This document shows, piece by piece, positions 55,839 through 63,689 of a DNA stretch of 64,000 nt. Positions within the stretch are counted from its first letter, which is position 1. Each line of letters opens with the position of its first letter. The translations under genes were made by a program, and so were the position numbers. The stretch is from Mycolicibacterium sphagni (GTDB taxonomy: Bacteria > Actinomycetota > Actinomycetes > Mycobacteriales > Mycobacteriaceae). A model generated the notes under the pieces. It made no database searches and was not told where the DNA came from. It saw only the letters and a program-made list of their open reading frames with translations. Location of the stretch: contig NZ_VBSB01000002.1 in NCBI RefSeq assembly GCF_013337765.1, positions 186,001 through 250,000 of the forward strand. Direction: 5' to 3'.

Positions 55839-55849
55839 CTCCGGCCCCG

Positions 55850-56464
55850 TCAACCCTGCGCGGATAGGCCACGCATCGTGATCTCGACAAGCTCGTCGGT
55901 CGCAGTGCTGTCCAGGTGCGGGTGACCGACGAGGTGGCGGTACAGCAACGGCGCGATCAGGACGTCGACCGCGGCGTCGGGATCGATGTCGGAGCGGAAC
56001 TGGCCCTCGGCGACCCCGCGGGCCCACACCCTGCGCACCGTGTCACGGTGCGCCAGCATCAAATGCTTGTGAAGGTCGGTCCGCATCGACTGGTCGAACT
56101 GGGCCTCGCCGATCAGCTGGGCGAGCACTCGCCCGTCGGCCCCGGCATGAAAGGCGGTCAGTTCGCGGAGCACGATCCGCAGATCCGTTGCCGCCGAGCC
56201 GGTGTCGGGGTCCCGAAGATCGATGATCATATCGGAGAGGCATGCCTCGAGGGCGACGGCGAACTTGTTGGGCCACCACTTGTAGATCGTTTTCTTGCTG
56301 ACTCCACTGCGAGCCGCAATCTGGTCGGTCGTGACCGATCGCAGACCGCCTTCCTGAAGCAGCTCAGCGGTAGCGCGAAGGACAGCAAGGTGCGACGGTT
56401 CGCTGCGTGGACGACCCCGCTTGCCCGCACTGTCGGCGCCGGACGGCACCGCCGAATCCTCCAT
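55850..56464 (-). CDS. TetR family regulator
   Basis: This 204-residue regulator has an N-terminal GKRGRPRSE basic stretch and the helix-turn-helix TTDQIAARSGVSKKTIYKWW, with a TetR C-terminal domain of the AcrR-like class (ALEACLSDMI). It may be the protein acting on the TTACC-N4-GGTAA sites 0.9-1.7 kb away, but this is only proximity. It converges on the NlpC-like gene with 11 bp between stops. Confidence 0.88.
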   Translation of the reverse strand: MEDSAVPSGADSAGKRGRPRSEPSHLAVLRATAELLQEGGLRSVTTDQIAARSGVSKKTIYKWWPNKFAVALEACLSDMIIDLRDPDTGSAATDLRIVLRELTAFHAGADGRVLAQLIGEAQFDQSMRTDLHKHLMLAHRDTVRRVWARGVAEGQFRSDIDPDAAVDVLIAPLLYRHLVGHPHLDSTATDELVEITMRGLSAQG

Positions 56465-56624
56465 GTCACTCCCGTCCAGCGGGCCCCTCGGCCACCACTG
56501 TCGCTGTGGGGCAGTCTAATCACCTGTGGCCGGGCGGCCGATTGCCCAGCTTCACAGGTTTCTCCCAGGTAGCATCACGGCGTTCTGCTGTATCCGGGAC
56601 GCGCATCACGAGGAGCGTGCACGT

Positions 56625-57236
56625 ATGCCTGGTTGGCGCATGGAGAAGTCGGCCCAGACGTCGGCTCACCATGAGGCGCTGCCCACCGACGTCACGGCGG
56701 CCACGTTGGAAGCGATCCGCCGACGAGGCATCGACGCCTTCACGCTCGACGACGTCGCCGAACTCACCGGACGCGACATACTCGCCCTCAGCGAACTATG
56801 CGGCGACAAAGAGGAATTGGCGGTCCGCTCCCTGACCGCGCACTACGAGGACTCCATTCCGCTGCCCGACACCGGCTGCCTGCGTGACGACATGGCGGCC
56901 CTCGCCCATTCGGTCGCGCGGTTCCTCAGTACCGGCAACGGCCGGCTGCTGATGCGGCTGTTGGTGGTCGACGACCGAGATTGGGGCGCCGGCGAAACTC
57001 GGAACGAGTTCTGGCAGGTCCGGTTTCAGCGGGTGCAGGAGATGTTCGACCGCGCCGAGCAGCGTGGCGAAATCCGCCCAGACGTCAACGGCCACATCGC
57101 GATGCAGCTGATGCTCGCGCCGCTACACGCCTACGCGCTCTACCTCGAGGACAACATCATCGAGGAGGAAACAGTGCAGGCCATTGTCGAGGCGGCGTGG
57201 CGGGGCGTCGCGACCGTGACCGCGCCGGAGGCGTAG
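56625..57236 (+). CDS. TetR-like regulator with atypical DNA-binding domain
   Basis: This 203-residue protein has a TetR-type C-terminal region (RDDMAALAHSVARFLSTGNGRLL, EMFDRAEQRGEIRPDV). The N-terminal helix-turn-helix is divergent (DVTAATLEAIRRRGIDAFT, TLDDVAELTGRDILALSELC). The ATG at 56625 follows AGGAG. It is divergent from the TetR gene at 55850 with a 160-bp spacer. Confidence 0.78.
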   Translation: MPGWRMEKSAQTSAHHEALPTDVTAATLEAIRRRGIDAFTLDDVAELTGRDILALSELCGDKEELAVRSLTAHYEDSIPLPDTGCLRDDMAALAHSVARFLSTGNGRLLMRLLVVDDRDWGAGETRNEFWQVRFQRVQEMFDRAEQRGEIRPDVNGHIAMQLMLAPLHAYALYLEDNIIEEETVQAIVEAAWRGVATVTAPEA

Positions 57237-57547
57237 GCATCCGTCGGGCGATGCCGACATCTTGGGTACCCCCAAAGTTGAGGTGAAGACCGTGCCGAAA
57301 AGTAGTGCGACGGTCGACGGCAACTGAATCGCTGTGATGCGCCCCCAGCGAGATTCGAACTCGCATTTGCAATCAGCTAAGCCGTAGGAGGTCGTTTCCC
57401 GGTGTTGCCGGCACGATGCGTGGTGTGTCACTACGCAAAGCCGCCACCGACGACGCCTCCCTCGTGGCCCCGGGCCAACGGGTCACGCGTGTCGGAAAGC
57501 CGCGACAATTGGAATCGGTAGCCGCCCCGGTGACATCTAATTGCGCC
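57237..57547. other. 311-bp region containing a tRNA-like fragment
   Basis: It holds the minus-strand tRNA 3' fragment at 57341. No gene was supported. The longer frame of the following lipoprotein runs in from 57416 but is not likely to be translated. Confidence 0.5.
57341..57364 (-). repeat. tRNA 3'-end fragment (T-arm plus acceptor strand)
   Basis: On the minus strand GCGAG-TTCGAAT-CTCGC forms a perfect T-arm followed by TGGGGGC, the 3' half of an acceptor stem. No matching 5' half, GCCCCCA, exists upstream, so this is a fragment, as left at integration sites. The tRNA at 59009 shares the T-stem. Confidence 0.55.
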
Positions 57548-58129
57548 ATGACATTTGCACGACCCGCACTACTCGTGCTGACGGGCGTTTTGCTCGCCGG
57601 TTGTTCCGCCGAGCGGACGGCTCCGCCAGTGCCACCGGCCACGGCGCCAGTGACATCATCGGCCGCGGCGACACCGACATCCGCGCCGCCCGCCACCGTC
57701 ACGGTTAGCCCCAGCCCGACGGCACAGTCCGCGCCGACCGTGCCGGGTCAATGCGGCGGCGATGGTCTCACCGTCACCGCAGGCCCCCTCGAGTCAGCGG
57801 ACACGCAACGTCACGTCACTGTGTCCTTCACGAACGTGTCGTCGCAACCGTGCGCGCTCGTCGGCTATCCGGGCGCGGACCTCGTCACACCCGCTGGTGG
57901 CGTGCTCATCAACGTGCCACGGCGCCCGGCCAACGCGGCACATCACCTAACGCTCAACCCGGGCGACGTCGCTACTGCCGACGTTTCGGCCTCCGCGATC
58001 GACGCGACGACAGGCAAGCCGTGTGCGCGGTGGGGCACGTTGGTGGTCACGGCGCCCAATGACGTTGTGCCCCATACGATGAATGTCGACGTGCCGATCT
58101 GCGATGCCTCGGTCAGTTCGGTTGGGTGA
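57548..58129 (+). CDS. DUF4232-like lipoprotein
   Basis: This 193-residue protein has a lipobox VLLAGC at about 18 after the signal MTFARPALLVLTG, then a Thr/Pro-rich linker. The C-terminal domain includes VTFTNVSSQPCALVGYPG-type text (VSFTNVSSQPCALVGYPGAD), and a later PCARWGTLVV, typical of DUF4232. These are cell-wall proteins of unknown role. It lies between two tRNA-like fragments. Confidence 0.75.
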   Translation: MTFARPALLVLTGVLLAGCSAERTAPPVPPATAPVTSSAAATPTSAPPATVTVSPSPTAQSAPTVPGQCGGDGLTVTAGPLESADTQRHVTVSFTNVSSQPCALVGYPGADLVTPAGGVLINVPRRPANAAHHLTLNPGDVATADVSASAIDATTGKPCARWGTLVVTAPNDVVPHTMNVDVPICDASVSSVG

Positions 58130-58644
58130 ATAGCCTGCGGCCGTAGCAGGACCCACAAGGCGTCGTCCCCACGGGGTTGTCGCCATGAGGGCGGTCTCTT
58201 CGCCAGACAAACCAGCCTAAAACGGCTCTATCAGGCCTTTCCAGTGCCCCCAGTCGGACTCGACCCGACGCTTTGGCGGATTTTAAGAACGGTTCTGAGC
58301 TTCACTGCTACCAGTGACGATTGGGTCTTCCCGTCTCCAAATCCGGCTTAGCCTGGAGTTTTACAGTCCTTACGCGACCTCTGGGATCCGCTAGAGCCGA
58401 GGCAACTTAGCTGGGATCCGCCCCCGTCTCCGAGGTGACGCCGCGCTGCGCATTGCATTGCGGCGCGCACTATTACGGTCGACGGACACCCAACTCCGCG
58501 AATTCCCTCCTCGAATGACATTCAGTTGAGCATTCGAGCTGGCCGATCGGTGTCATACCTACCTGGAAGAATCAATAAGCAAGCGGGCGAAACCTAAAGT
58601 GTTCGACCGCATTCCGCACATAGTGTCAACATTCTGGAGGATTC
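58130..58644. other. 515-bp disturbed intergenic region
   Basis: It holds the tRNA-like fragment at 58246, two copies of CTGGGATCCGC (about 58391 and 58412), and AT-rich DNA leading to the HNH gene. No gene was found. Composition and fragments suggest the remnant of an integrated element. Confidence 0.5.
58246..58287 (-). repeat. tRNA-Leu-like 3' half (anticodon loop to acceptor)
   Basis: On the minus strand CTTAAAATCC, identical to the anticodon loop region of the tRNA at 59009, is followed by a T-arm (GTCGG-GTCGAGT-CCGAC) and TGGGGGCA. The 5' half is missing. It has the form of an attachment-site copy of a tRNA 3' half, but is inverted relative to the intact tRNA. Confidence 0.5.
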
Positions 58645-58995
58645 ATGCCGTACGCAAGTCCCGACGACGAACGTGCATATCAACGCTTGCACTATGAACG
58701 CAACAAGGAGTTGTACAAAACGAGAGCAGTGGCATCACGGGCACGGCAGCGCCGAGAGCAACGCTTAATTATTAGGCATTATCTAGAGTCGCACCCGTGC
58801 GTGGATTGTGGCAATAAGGACATACGTGTGTTGCAATTCGATCATATTGAGCGTGGGCCCGCCAATAAGCGGATTTCGAGATTGATGGGAACCCGCAAAC
58901 AGCTCCTGGCAGAGTTCGAGAAGTGCGAGGTGAGATGCGCCAACTGCCACATGATCCGAACCGGTGAACAGCTGGGTTGGAAGACAAGGACGTAG
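58645..58995 (+). CDS. HNH endonuclease-like protein of foreign composition
   Basis: This 116-residue protein has a basic N-terminus (YERNKELYKTRAVASRARQR) and an HNH core. CVDCGNK is followed by LQFDHIERG and CANCHMIRTG, giving two Cys pairs plus the DH and CH residues. Codon use differs from neighbours (TTA, ATA, AGA, AGG and AAT are all present). GGAGG precedes the ATG. Such stand-alone HNH genes are frequent in mycobacteriophages. It ends 13 bp before the tRNA gene. Confidence 0.82.
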   Translation: MPYASPDDERAYQRLHYERNKELYKTRAVASRARQRREQRLIIRHYLESHPCVDCGNKDIRVLQFDHIERGPANKRISRLMGTRKQLLAEFEKCEVRCANCHMIRTGEQLGWKTRT

Positions 58996-59008
58996 ACTCC
59001 AGTCCCGA

Positions 59009-59082
59009 GCCCCAGTAGCCCAATTGGCAGAGGCGAAGGACTTAAAATCCTTGAGTTGCGAGTTCGACTCTCGCCTGGGGCA
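59009..59082 (+). tRNA. tRNA with anticodon TAA (tRNA-Leu)
   Basis: This 74-nt cloverleaf has acceptor GCCCCAG/CTGGGGC, anticodon stem AAGGA/TCCTT with loop CTTAAAA, T-arm GCGAG-TTCGACT-CTCGC and discriminator A. The variable loop GAGTT is only 5 nt, whereas bacterial tRNA-Leu normally has a long variable arm. CCA is not encoded. The anticodon reads UUA codons. Confidence 0.88.
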
Positions 59083-59138
59083 CGGCGCAACCCGTAGGGC
59101 GACCGCGCGCTAACCCGGTTCAAGCACCGTACCCACAG

Positions 59139-59177
59139 CACGACACCCCGGGGGAAGGGGCCACCCGGGGTGTCGTG
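59139..59177. terminator. Strong hairpin terminator between tRNA and dctA
   Basis: Arms CACGACACCCCGGG and CCCGGGGTGTCGTG (14 bp, perfect) surround an 11-nt loop. It follows the minus-strand dctA stop by 11 bp and also lies 57 bp past the tRNA, so it can serve both directions. Confidence 0.85.
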
Positions 59178-59187
59178 AGCTGTGTAA

Positions 59188-60561
59188 TCAGGCGGCGACC
59201 GCCTCCTTCTCCGCAGGCTTGTGACCGTCGTCGAGCATCGTCACCTCGTCGAACGGATCGCGACCGCTCAGCACCTCGTTGACCTTGTCGGAGTCCACCG
59301 TCTTCGTCCACGAGCCGACCAGCAGGGTGGCCACCGCATTGCCCGAGAAGTTCGTCACTGCCCGCGCCTCGGACATGAACCGGTCGATCCCGACGATCAG
59401 CCCCACCCCGTCGAGCAGCTCCGGCCGATGCGCCTGCAGACCGCCGGCCAGCGTCGCCAACCCGGCCCCGCTCACCCCGGCCGCACCCTTGGACGCCACG
59501 ATCATGAACACCAGCAGCCCGATCTGCTCACCCACCGACAGCGGGTCACCCAACGCGTCGGCGATAAACAGCGAGGCCATCGTCAGATAGATCGCCGTCC
59601 CATCCAGGTTGAACGAATATCCGGTCGGCACAACCACACCCACAGTGCTCTGCTGCACACCCAGGTGCTCCATCTTCGCGATCAACCGCGGCAGCGCCGA
59701 CTCCGACGACGACGTCGCGAAGATCAGCAGGTACTCGCGCGCCAGGTAGCGCACCAGCTTGAAGATCGACACCCCGGCCACCATCCGCAGCAGCGTCCCG
59801 AGCACCCCGAACACGAACACCACACACGTCAGATAGAAGCCGAACATCAGCACCAGCAGGTTCGTTACTGCGCTCCACCCCGTCTGGCCCACCACGTTGG
59901 CCATCGCCCCGAACGCACCAATTGGCGCCAGCCACAGGATCATTGACAGGATCTTGAACACCAGCCGCTGCAGATGCTCCACCCCGCGCAGGATCGGCTC
60001 GCCCTTGGCGCCCATCGCCTGGATCGCGAACCCGACCAGCAGCGCAACGAACAACCCTTGCAGCACATTGCCATCCGTCAGCGACGAGAACAGCGATGTC
60101 GGGATGATGTGCTGGATGAAGTCCATCAAACCGCCGGACTCATGCGCCTTCTCGGCCAATTCCGCACCCTTGCCCGCCGCCGACTCCGAGAGCTTGAGGC
60201 TGCTACCGGGATGCAGCAGGTTGCCGACCAACAGGCCGATACCCAAAGCGATCGTCGACATCACCAGGAAGTAGCCGAACGCCAGCCCACCGACCTTGCC
60301 GACGGTGGCGGCTTTGCGTACCGAGCCGATGCCCAGCACGATCGTGCAGAAGATGACCGGGACGATCATCATCTTGATCAGGCTGACGAACATCGTCCCC
60401 AGAACGCCGACCTCCTTGCCGACCGCCGGAGCGACCAAGCCGACGATGACGCCGCCGACGACCGCAGCGATGACAGCCAGGTACAGCCAGTGCGTGCGAT
60501 CTTTGCGCTTCGGCGGCGCGGGCTTGTCGTCGCCGCCAGGACGATCCACAACCGTGGTCAT
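59188..60561 (-). CDS. dctA: C4-dicarboxylate:cation symporter DctA
   Basis: This 457-residue transporter of the DAACS family has eight membrane spans and two re-entrant loops. Signatures include FATSSSESALPRLIAKME (Ser-rich re-entrant loop), GYSFNLDGTAIYLTMA and GIDRFMSEARAVTNFSGN. It imports succinate, fumarate and malate. The ATG at 60561 follows GGAAGGGAACC. It is divergent from a DcuS/CitA-type two-component system, with a CRP-type palindrome between. Confidence 0.93.
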   Translation of the reverse strand: MTTVVDRPGGDDKPAPPKRKDRTHWLYLAVIAAVVGGVIVGLVAPAVGKEVGVLGTMFVSLIKMMIVPVIFCTIVLGIGSVRKAATVGKVGGLAFGYFLVMSTIALGIGLLVGNLLHPGSSLKLSESAAGKGAELAEKAHESGGLMDFIQHIIPTSLFSSLTDGNVLQGLFVALLVGFAIQAMGAKGEPILRGVEHLQRLVFKILSMILWLAPIGAFGAMANVVGQTGWSAVTNLLVLMFGFYLTCVVFVFGVLGTLLRMVAGVSIFKLVRYLAREYLLIFATSSSESALPRLIAKMEHLGVQQSTVGVVVPTGYSFNLDGTAIYLTMASLFIADALGDPLSVGEQIGLLVFMIVASKGAAGVSGAGLATLAGGLQAHRPELLDGVGLIVGIDRFMSEARAVTNFSGNAVATLLVGSWTKTVDSDKVNEVLSGRDPFDEVTMLDDGHKPAEKEAVAA

Positions 60562-60617
60562 GAGCGGTTCCCTTCCGGTAATGCAGCAATGGGTCTGCAA
60601 GGATGGTTTACCCGGAC

Positions 60618-60631
60618 GTGACCCAGGTCAC
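60618..60631. promoter_or_regulatory. CRP-type GTGA-N6-TCAC palindrome upstream of dctA
   Basis: GTGACCCAGGTCAC has GTGACC/GGTCAC arms around CA and fits GTGA-N6-TCAC, the core of the mycobacterial CRP consensus. It lies 57 bp from dctA and 31 bp from the sensor kinase start. Confidence 0.5.
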
Positions 60632-60661
60632 GCTTTAGTTCATTACGTTCAGAGGTGAGCA

Positions 60662-62191
60662 GTGGCCGTACTCCCCCGCTCGCTGGCCGGGCAGGCCTTT
60701 GCGCTGCAGGCCGCGGTCATCGTGCTGGTGGTCCTGGCCGGCAGCGCGCTGGCCCTCCTCGACGTCAAACGCCACGAGGACGACGCCGCACGCCAACAGG
60801 TCACGGCCATCGCCGTCGCGCTGGCCGACTCACCCTCGACCGCGACCGCCATCGAAAGCGGTAACGCCGCACAGGTTCTGCAGCCGGTCACCGAGGCCGT
60901 CCGCAAGAGCACGGGGATCGCGTTCATCACGATCATGCGGCCGGACCGGACCCGGTTCACCCACACCAACCCGGACCAGATCGGCCAGAAGTACATCGGC
61001 ACTGTCGAACCGGCGCTGCGCGGTGAGACCTATACCGAGATCTACACCGGCACCCTGGGCCCGTCGGTGCGCACGATCGCCCCGGTACGCAACGCCAGCG
61101 GACAGATCATCGGCCTGGTCGCCGCCGGTATCACCACCGAGAGCCTGGCCGCGCGCTGGCGTTCGCAGTGGCCATTGATCGTCGGCGTCGGCGTCGGTGC
61201 ACTGGCCCTGTCCTTCGTCGGCATCTGGGCGATCCGCCGGCGGGTCCTGAACCAAACCCACGGTCTGGCGCCCGACGAGCTGCGGGTGATGTACGACCAC
61301 CACGACGCGATCCTGCACTCGGTCTCCGAGGGCCTCATCGTCCTCGACCGCACCGGAGTGGCCGTGGCCAACGACGAAGCCCGCCGCCTGTTGGCCCTGC
61401 CGTCCGGTCCCATCACCCGCGCCGACCTCCCAGAGTTTTTGCGCGGCAACGACCCCGGCGTTCGCGACGAGGTCCGCCTCACCGACGACCGGGTGCTCGT
61501 GGTCAACCGCTCCCAGGTGAGCGCTTCGGACTCCGAAGTGGTGACGATCCGCGATCACACCGAATTGCAAGGCGCCCTTGGCGAATTGAGCTCTCTGCAG
61601 GGCTTCACCGATTCGCTGCGGGCGCAGGCTCATGAGTCGGCCAACAAGCTGCACACCGTCATCACGCTGGTCGAGATGGGCCGCCCCGAGGAGGCGGTCA
61701 AGTTCGCCACCCAGGAGCTGGCCTTGTCCCAGCGACTCGTCGATCGGGTCTCCGACGCCGTCGCCGAACCCGCGCTGGTCGCCCTGCTGCTCGGCAAGAC
61801 CGCCGAGGCCGACGAACGCGGTATCGAGCTCACCATCACCGAGGAAACCCATCTGCCCGCCGAGGCTCTGCTGAGTTCGCAGGAGATGGTCACCGTGCTG
61901 GGCAATCTCATCGACAACGCCATGGATGCCTGCGACCGCGACGACCCGTGGGTCGAGGTCACCGTCAACCAGAACGGCCGGCTGCAGATCCAGGTCGCCG
62001 ACAGCGGCCCGGGCATGGACCCCGAAACCTTCCAACGCGCCATGCAGCGCGGCTACTCGACGAAATCCGGCACCAACGCCGGCCACCAAGGGCTCGGACT
62101 GGCGCTGGTTGCCCAGATCGTCAACCGCCACCGCGGCACCCTGAGCGCCGACCTCACCTACGGCTCGGTGGTGACGGTGACCATCGCATGA
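60662..62191 (+). CDS. Sensor histidine kinase, DcuS/CitA type
   Basis: This 509-residue kinase has a span at about 14-34, a periplasmic PAS-like sensor (about 35-172, FITIMRPDRTRFTHTNPDQIG and GPSVRTIAPVRNASGQIIGLV), a second span, a cytoplasmic PAS domain, and the kinase core. The phosphorylated His324 is in RAQAHESANKLHT; ATP-binding boxes are NLIDNAMDAC, DSGPGMD and GHQGLGLALV. It probably senses C4-dicarboxylates for dctA. The GTG start is used. The stop overlaps the response regulator start. Confidence 0.9.
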   Translation: MAVLPRSLAGQAFALQAAVIVLVVLAGSALALLDVKRHEDDAARQQVTAIAVALADSPSTATAIESGNAAQVLQPVTEAVRKSTGIAFITIMRPDRTRFTHTNPDQIGQKYIGTVEPALRGETYTEIYTGTLGPSVRTIAPVRNASGQIIGLVAAGITTESLAARWRSQWPLIVGVGVGALALSFVGIWAIRRRVLNQTHGLAPDELRVMYDHHDAILHSVSEGLIVLDRTGVAVANDEARRLLALPSGPITRADLPEFLRGNDPGVRDEVRLTDDRVLVVNRSQVSASDSEVVTIRDHTELQGALGELSSLQGFTDSLRAQAHESANKLHTVITLVEMGRPEEAVKFATQELALSQRLVDRVSDAVAEPALVALLLGKTAEADERGIELTITEETHLPAEALLSSQEMVTVLGNLIDNAMDACDRDDPWVEVTVNQNGRLQIQVADSGPGMDPETFQRAMQRGYSTKSGTNAGHQGLGLALVAQIVNRHRGTLSADLTYGSVVTVTIA

Positions 62192-62868
62192 TCACCGTCC
62201 TGATCGTCGAGGACGAGCCGCTGATCGCCGAAGCGCACCGCACGTATCTGGCTCGGTTGCAAGGATTTACCGTCGTCGGGCTGGCTCATACCGCTCGCGA
62301 CGCGATGCGCATTGCCTCGGAGGCTGAGTCGCCGGTGGACCTGGTGCTGCTCGATCTCGGCCTGCCCGACGCCAGTGGCATCGCGCTGGCGTCGGCGCTG
62401 TCCGGGTTGCGACCCGCACCCGACATCATCGCAATCACCTCCGAGCGTGATCTGGAGATGGTGCGCGCCGCCGTCGCGCATGGCGCGCTGGCCTACCTGC
62501 TCAAGCCGTTCACGTTCGCCGCCTTCCGCGACCGCCTCGAGCGCTATCGCCGCTACCGCGACGCACTGCCGGCCGGGACCGACGCCGCCAGTCAGGCCGA
62601 GGTCGATCGGGCGCTGGGCGAATTGCGGATCAGCACCGACAAGTCGGTGGCCCCGAAGGGTGCGGCACCGGCCACCACCGACGAGATCGCCCGCGCGGTC
62701 CGCGACCGCGCCGACGGGCTGACCGCCGACGAGGCCGCCAAATTGGTCGGGGTGTCCCGGGTGACGGCCTGGCGCTACCTGGAACGGCTGGCTGACGACG
62801 GCACCGTCACCCGCGTCACCGAATACGGGAGGACCGGGCGCCCCAGCACGCGCTACCAATGGCGCTAG
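62188..62868 (+). CDS. Response regulator, DcuR/CitB type
   Basis: This 226-residue regulator has a receiver domain with the acceptor Asp56 in LVLLDLGLPD and Lys in YLLKPF. The C-terminal helix-turn-helix (GLTADEAAKLVGVSRVTAWRYLERL) is typical of CitB-like regulators. The ATGA overlap with the kinase gene shows coupling. It should control dctA. Confidence 0.92.
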   Translation: MITVLIVEDEPLIAEAHRTYLARLQGFTVVGLAHTARDAMRIASEAESPVDLVLLDLGLPDASGIALASALSGLRPAPDIIAITSERDLEMVRAAVAHGALAYLLKPFTFAAFRDRLERYRRYRDALPAGTDAASQAEVDRALGELRISTDKSVAPKGAAPATTDEIARAVRDRADGLTADEAAKLVGVSRVTAWRYLERLADDGTVTRVTEYGRTGRPSTRYQWR

Positions 62869-63674
62869 ACCGCATCGAAATCCGCGGTGACCGCGGGGCC
62901 CAGGAGGTACAGAAATGGTCGGTGACTGGCCTTGCCGTCGCGGCGAAACGGCATGCTGTCGGCTGCCGCCGCGTACCACTGCTCTCTCGTCGTGGTGGTC
63001 AGGTCGAGCCTTCGTCCGCAGCTTTGCGCGAGGGCATGCACCACCAAGGCGCCGGTGCGTCCATTTCCTTCCCGAAATGGGTGAATATGATTGTATTCAG
63101 CGTAGATTCGAGCCAGTTCGTAGGCGAGGCGCGGGGTGTCGTGTGCGGCGCCGTCGGCAGCCAGCGTCCGTATTGACTGATTCAGCATCGCCATCCTCGC
63201 TGCTATCGTCGATTGGGAGGCGAATCCTTGTGCCCCGCGGCGCAGTTCAGTGGTGCGATAGTCGCCGGCCCAGGCATAGACGTCGCGGAACAAGTGGTGG
63301 TGGATCACCCTGGTGTCGAGTTGATCATCGCAGGCCGGCCCTGTCGGCCGGTGCAGCCAGAGGACCATTCGTCCCGCCGTCGCGACGAACTCCAGATCTG
63401 TCAACATCTGAGTAGATGTGGCGCCGAACTCGTTGCGCAACAACGTTGTTCCGGGAACGAAGTATGGGACCGGACGTCGGATGCGAAATCGGCGACGGCG
63501 GCGTTGCGGCGGTGGATACCTGCTGCGGAATGACCCAAGGTAGTCGGTGAAGCTCACTTCCCCGCCAACGAGCCCGTACAGCGCGTCGACCTGGTTGTCC
63601 TCTGGCCGCCACCCTTCGAGGCGGTGAATGGCAAGAGTCGTTTGGACTGCGTCGGCGGCTGGACCGGTGAACAT
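62865..63674 (-). CDS. Fic family protein with antitoxin-like N-terminal segment
   Basis: This 269-residue protein ends in a Fic domain. The active motif HPFREGNGRTGA starts at His198; DVYAWAGDYRTTEL and VPYFVPGTTLLRNEFG are also typical. Fic enzymes transfer AMP to target proteins. The first 55 residues resemble a VbhA-type antitoxin: AIHRLEGW with Glu20-Gly21, then LYGLVGGEVSFTDYLGSFRSRY. In most systems these are two genes. An Arg-rich linker (PPPQRRRRRFRIRR) joins them. The motif's usual Ser/Thr four residues before Glu is Ile here. Confidence 0.82.
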   Translation of the reverse strand: MFTGPAADAVQTTLAIHRLEGWRPEDNQVDALYGLVGGEVSFTDYLGSFRSRYPPPQRRRRRFRIRRPVPYFVPGTTLLRNEFGATSTQMLTDLEFVATAGRMVLWLHRPTGPACDDQLDTRVIHHHLFRDVYAWAGDYRTTELRRGAQGFASQSTIAARMAMLNQSIRTLAADGAAHDTPRLAYELARIYAEYNHIHPFREGNGRTGALVVHALAQSCGRRLDLTTTTREQWYAAAADSMPFRRDGKASHRPFLYLLGPAVTADFDAV

Positions 63675-63689
63675 GAGTTGTTCGGCGGA

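Noticed and set aside
57341..57425. A complete tRNA on the minus strand
   Set aside because: Only the T-arm and the 3' acceptor strand can be formed; no 5' acceptor strand or D-arm is present.
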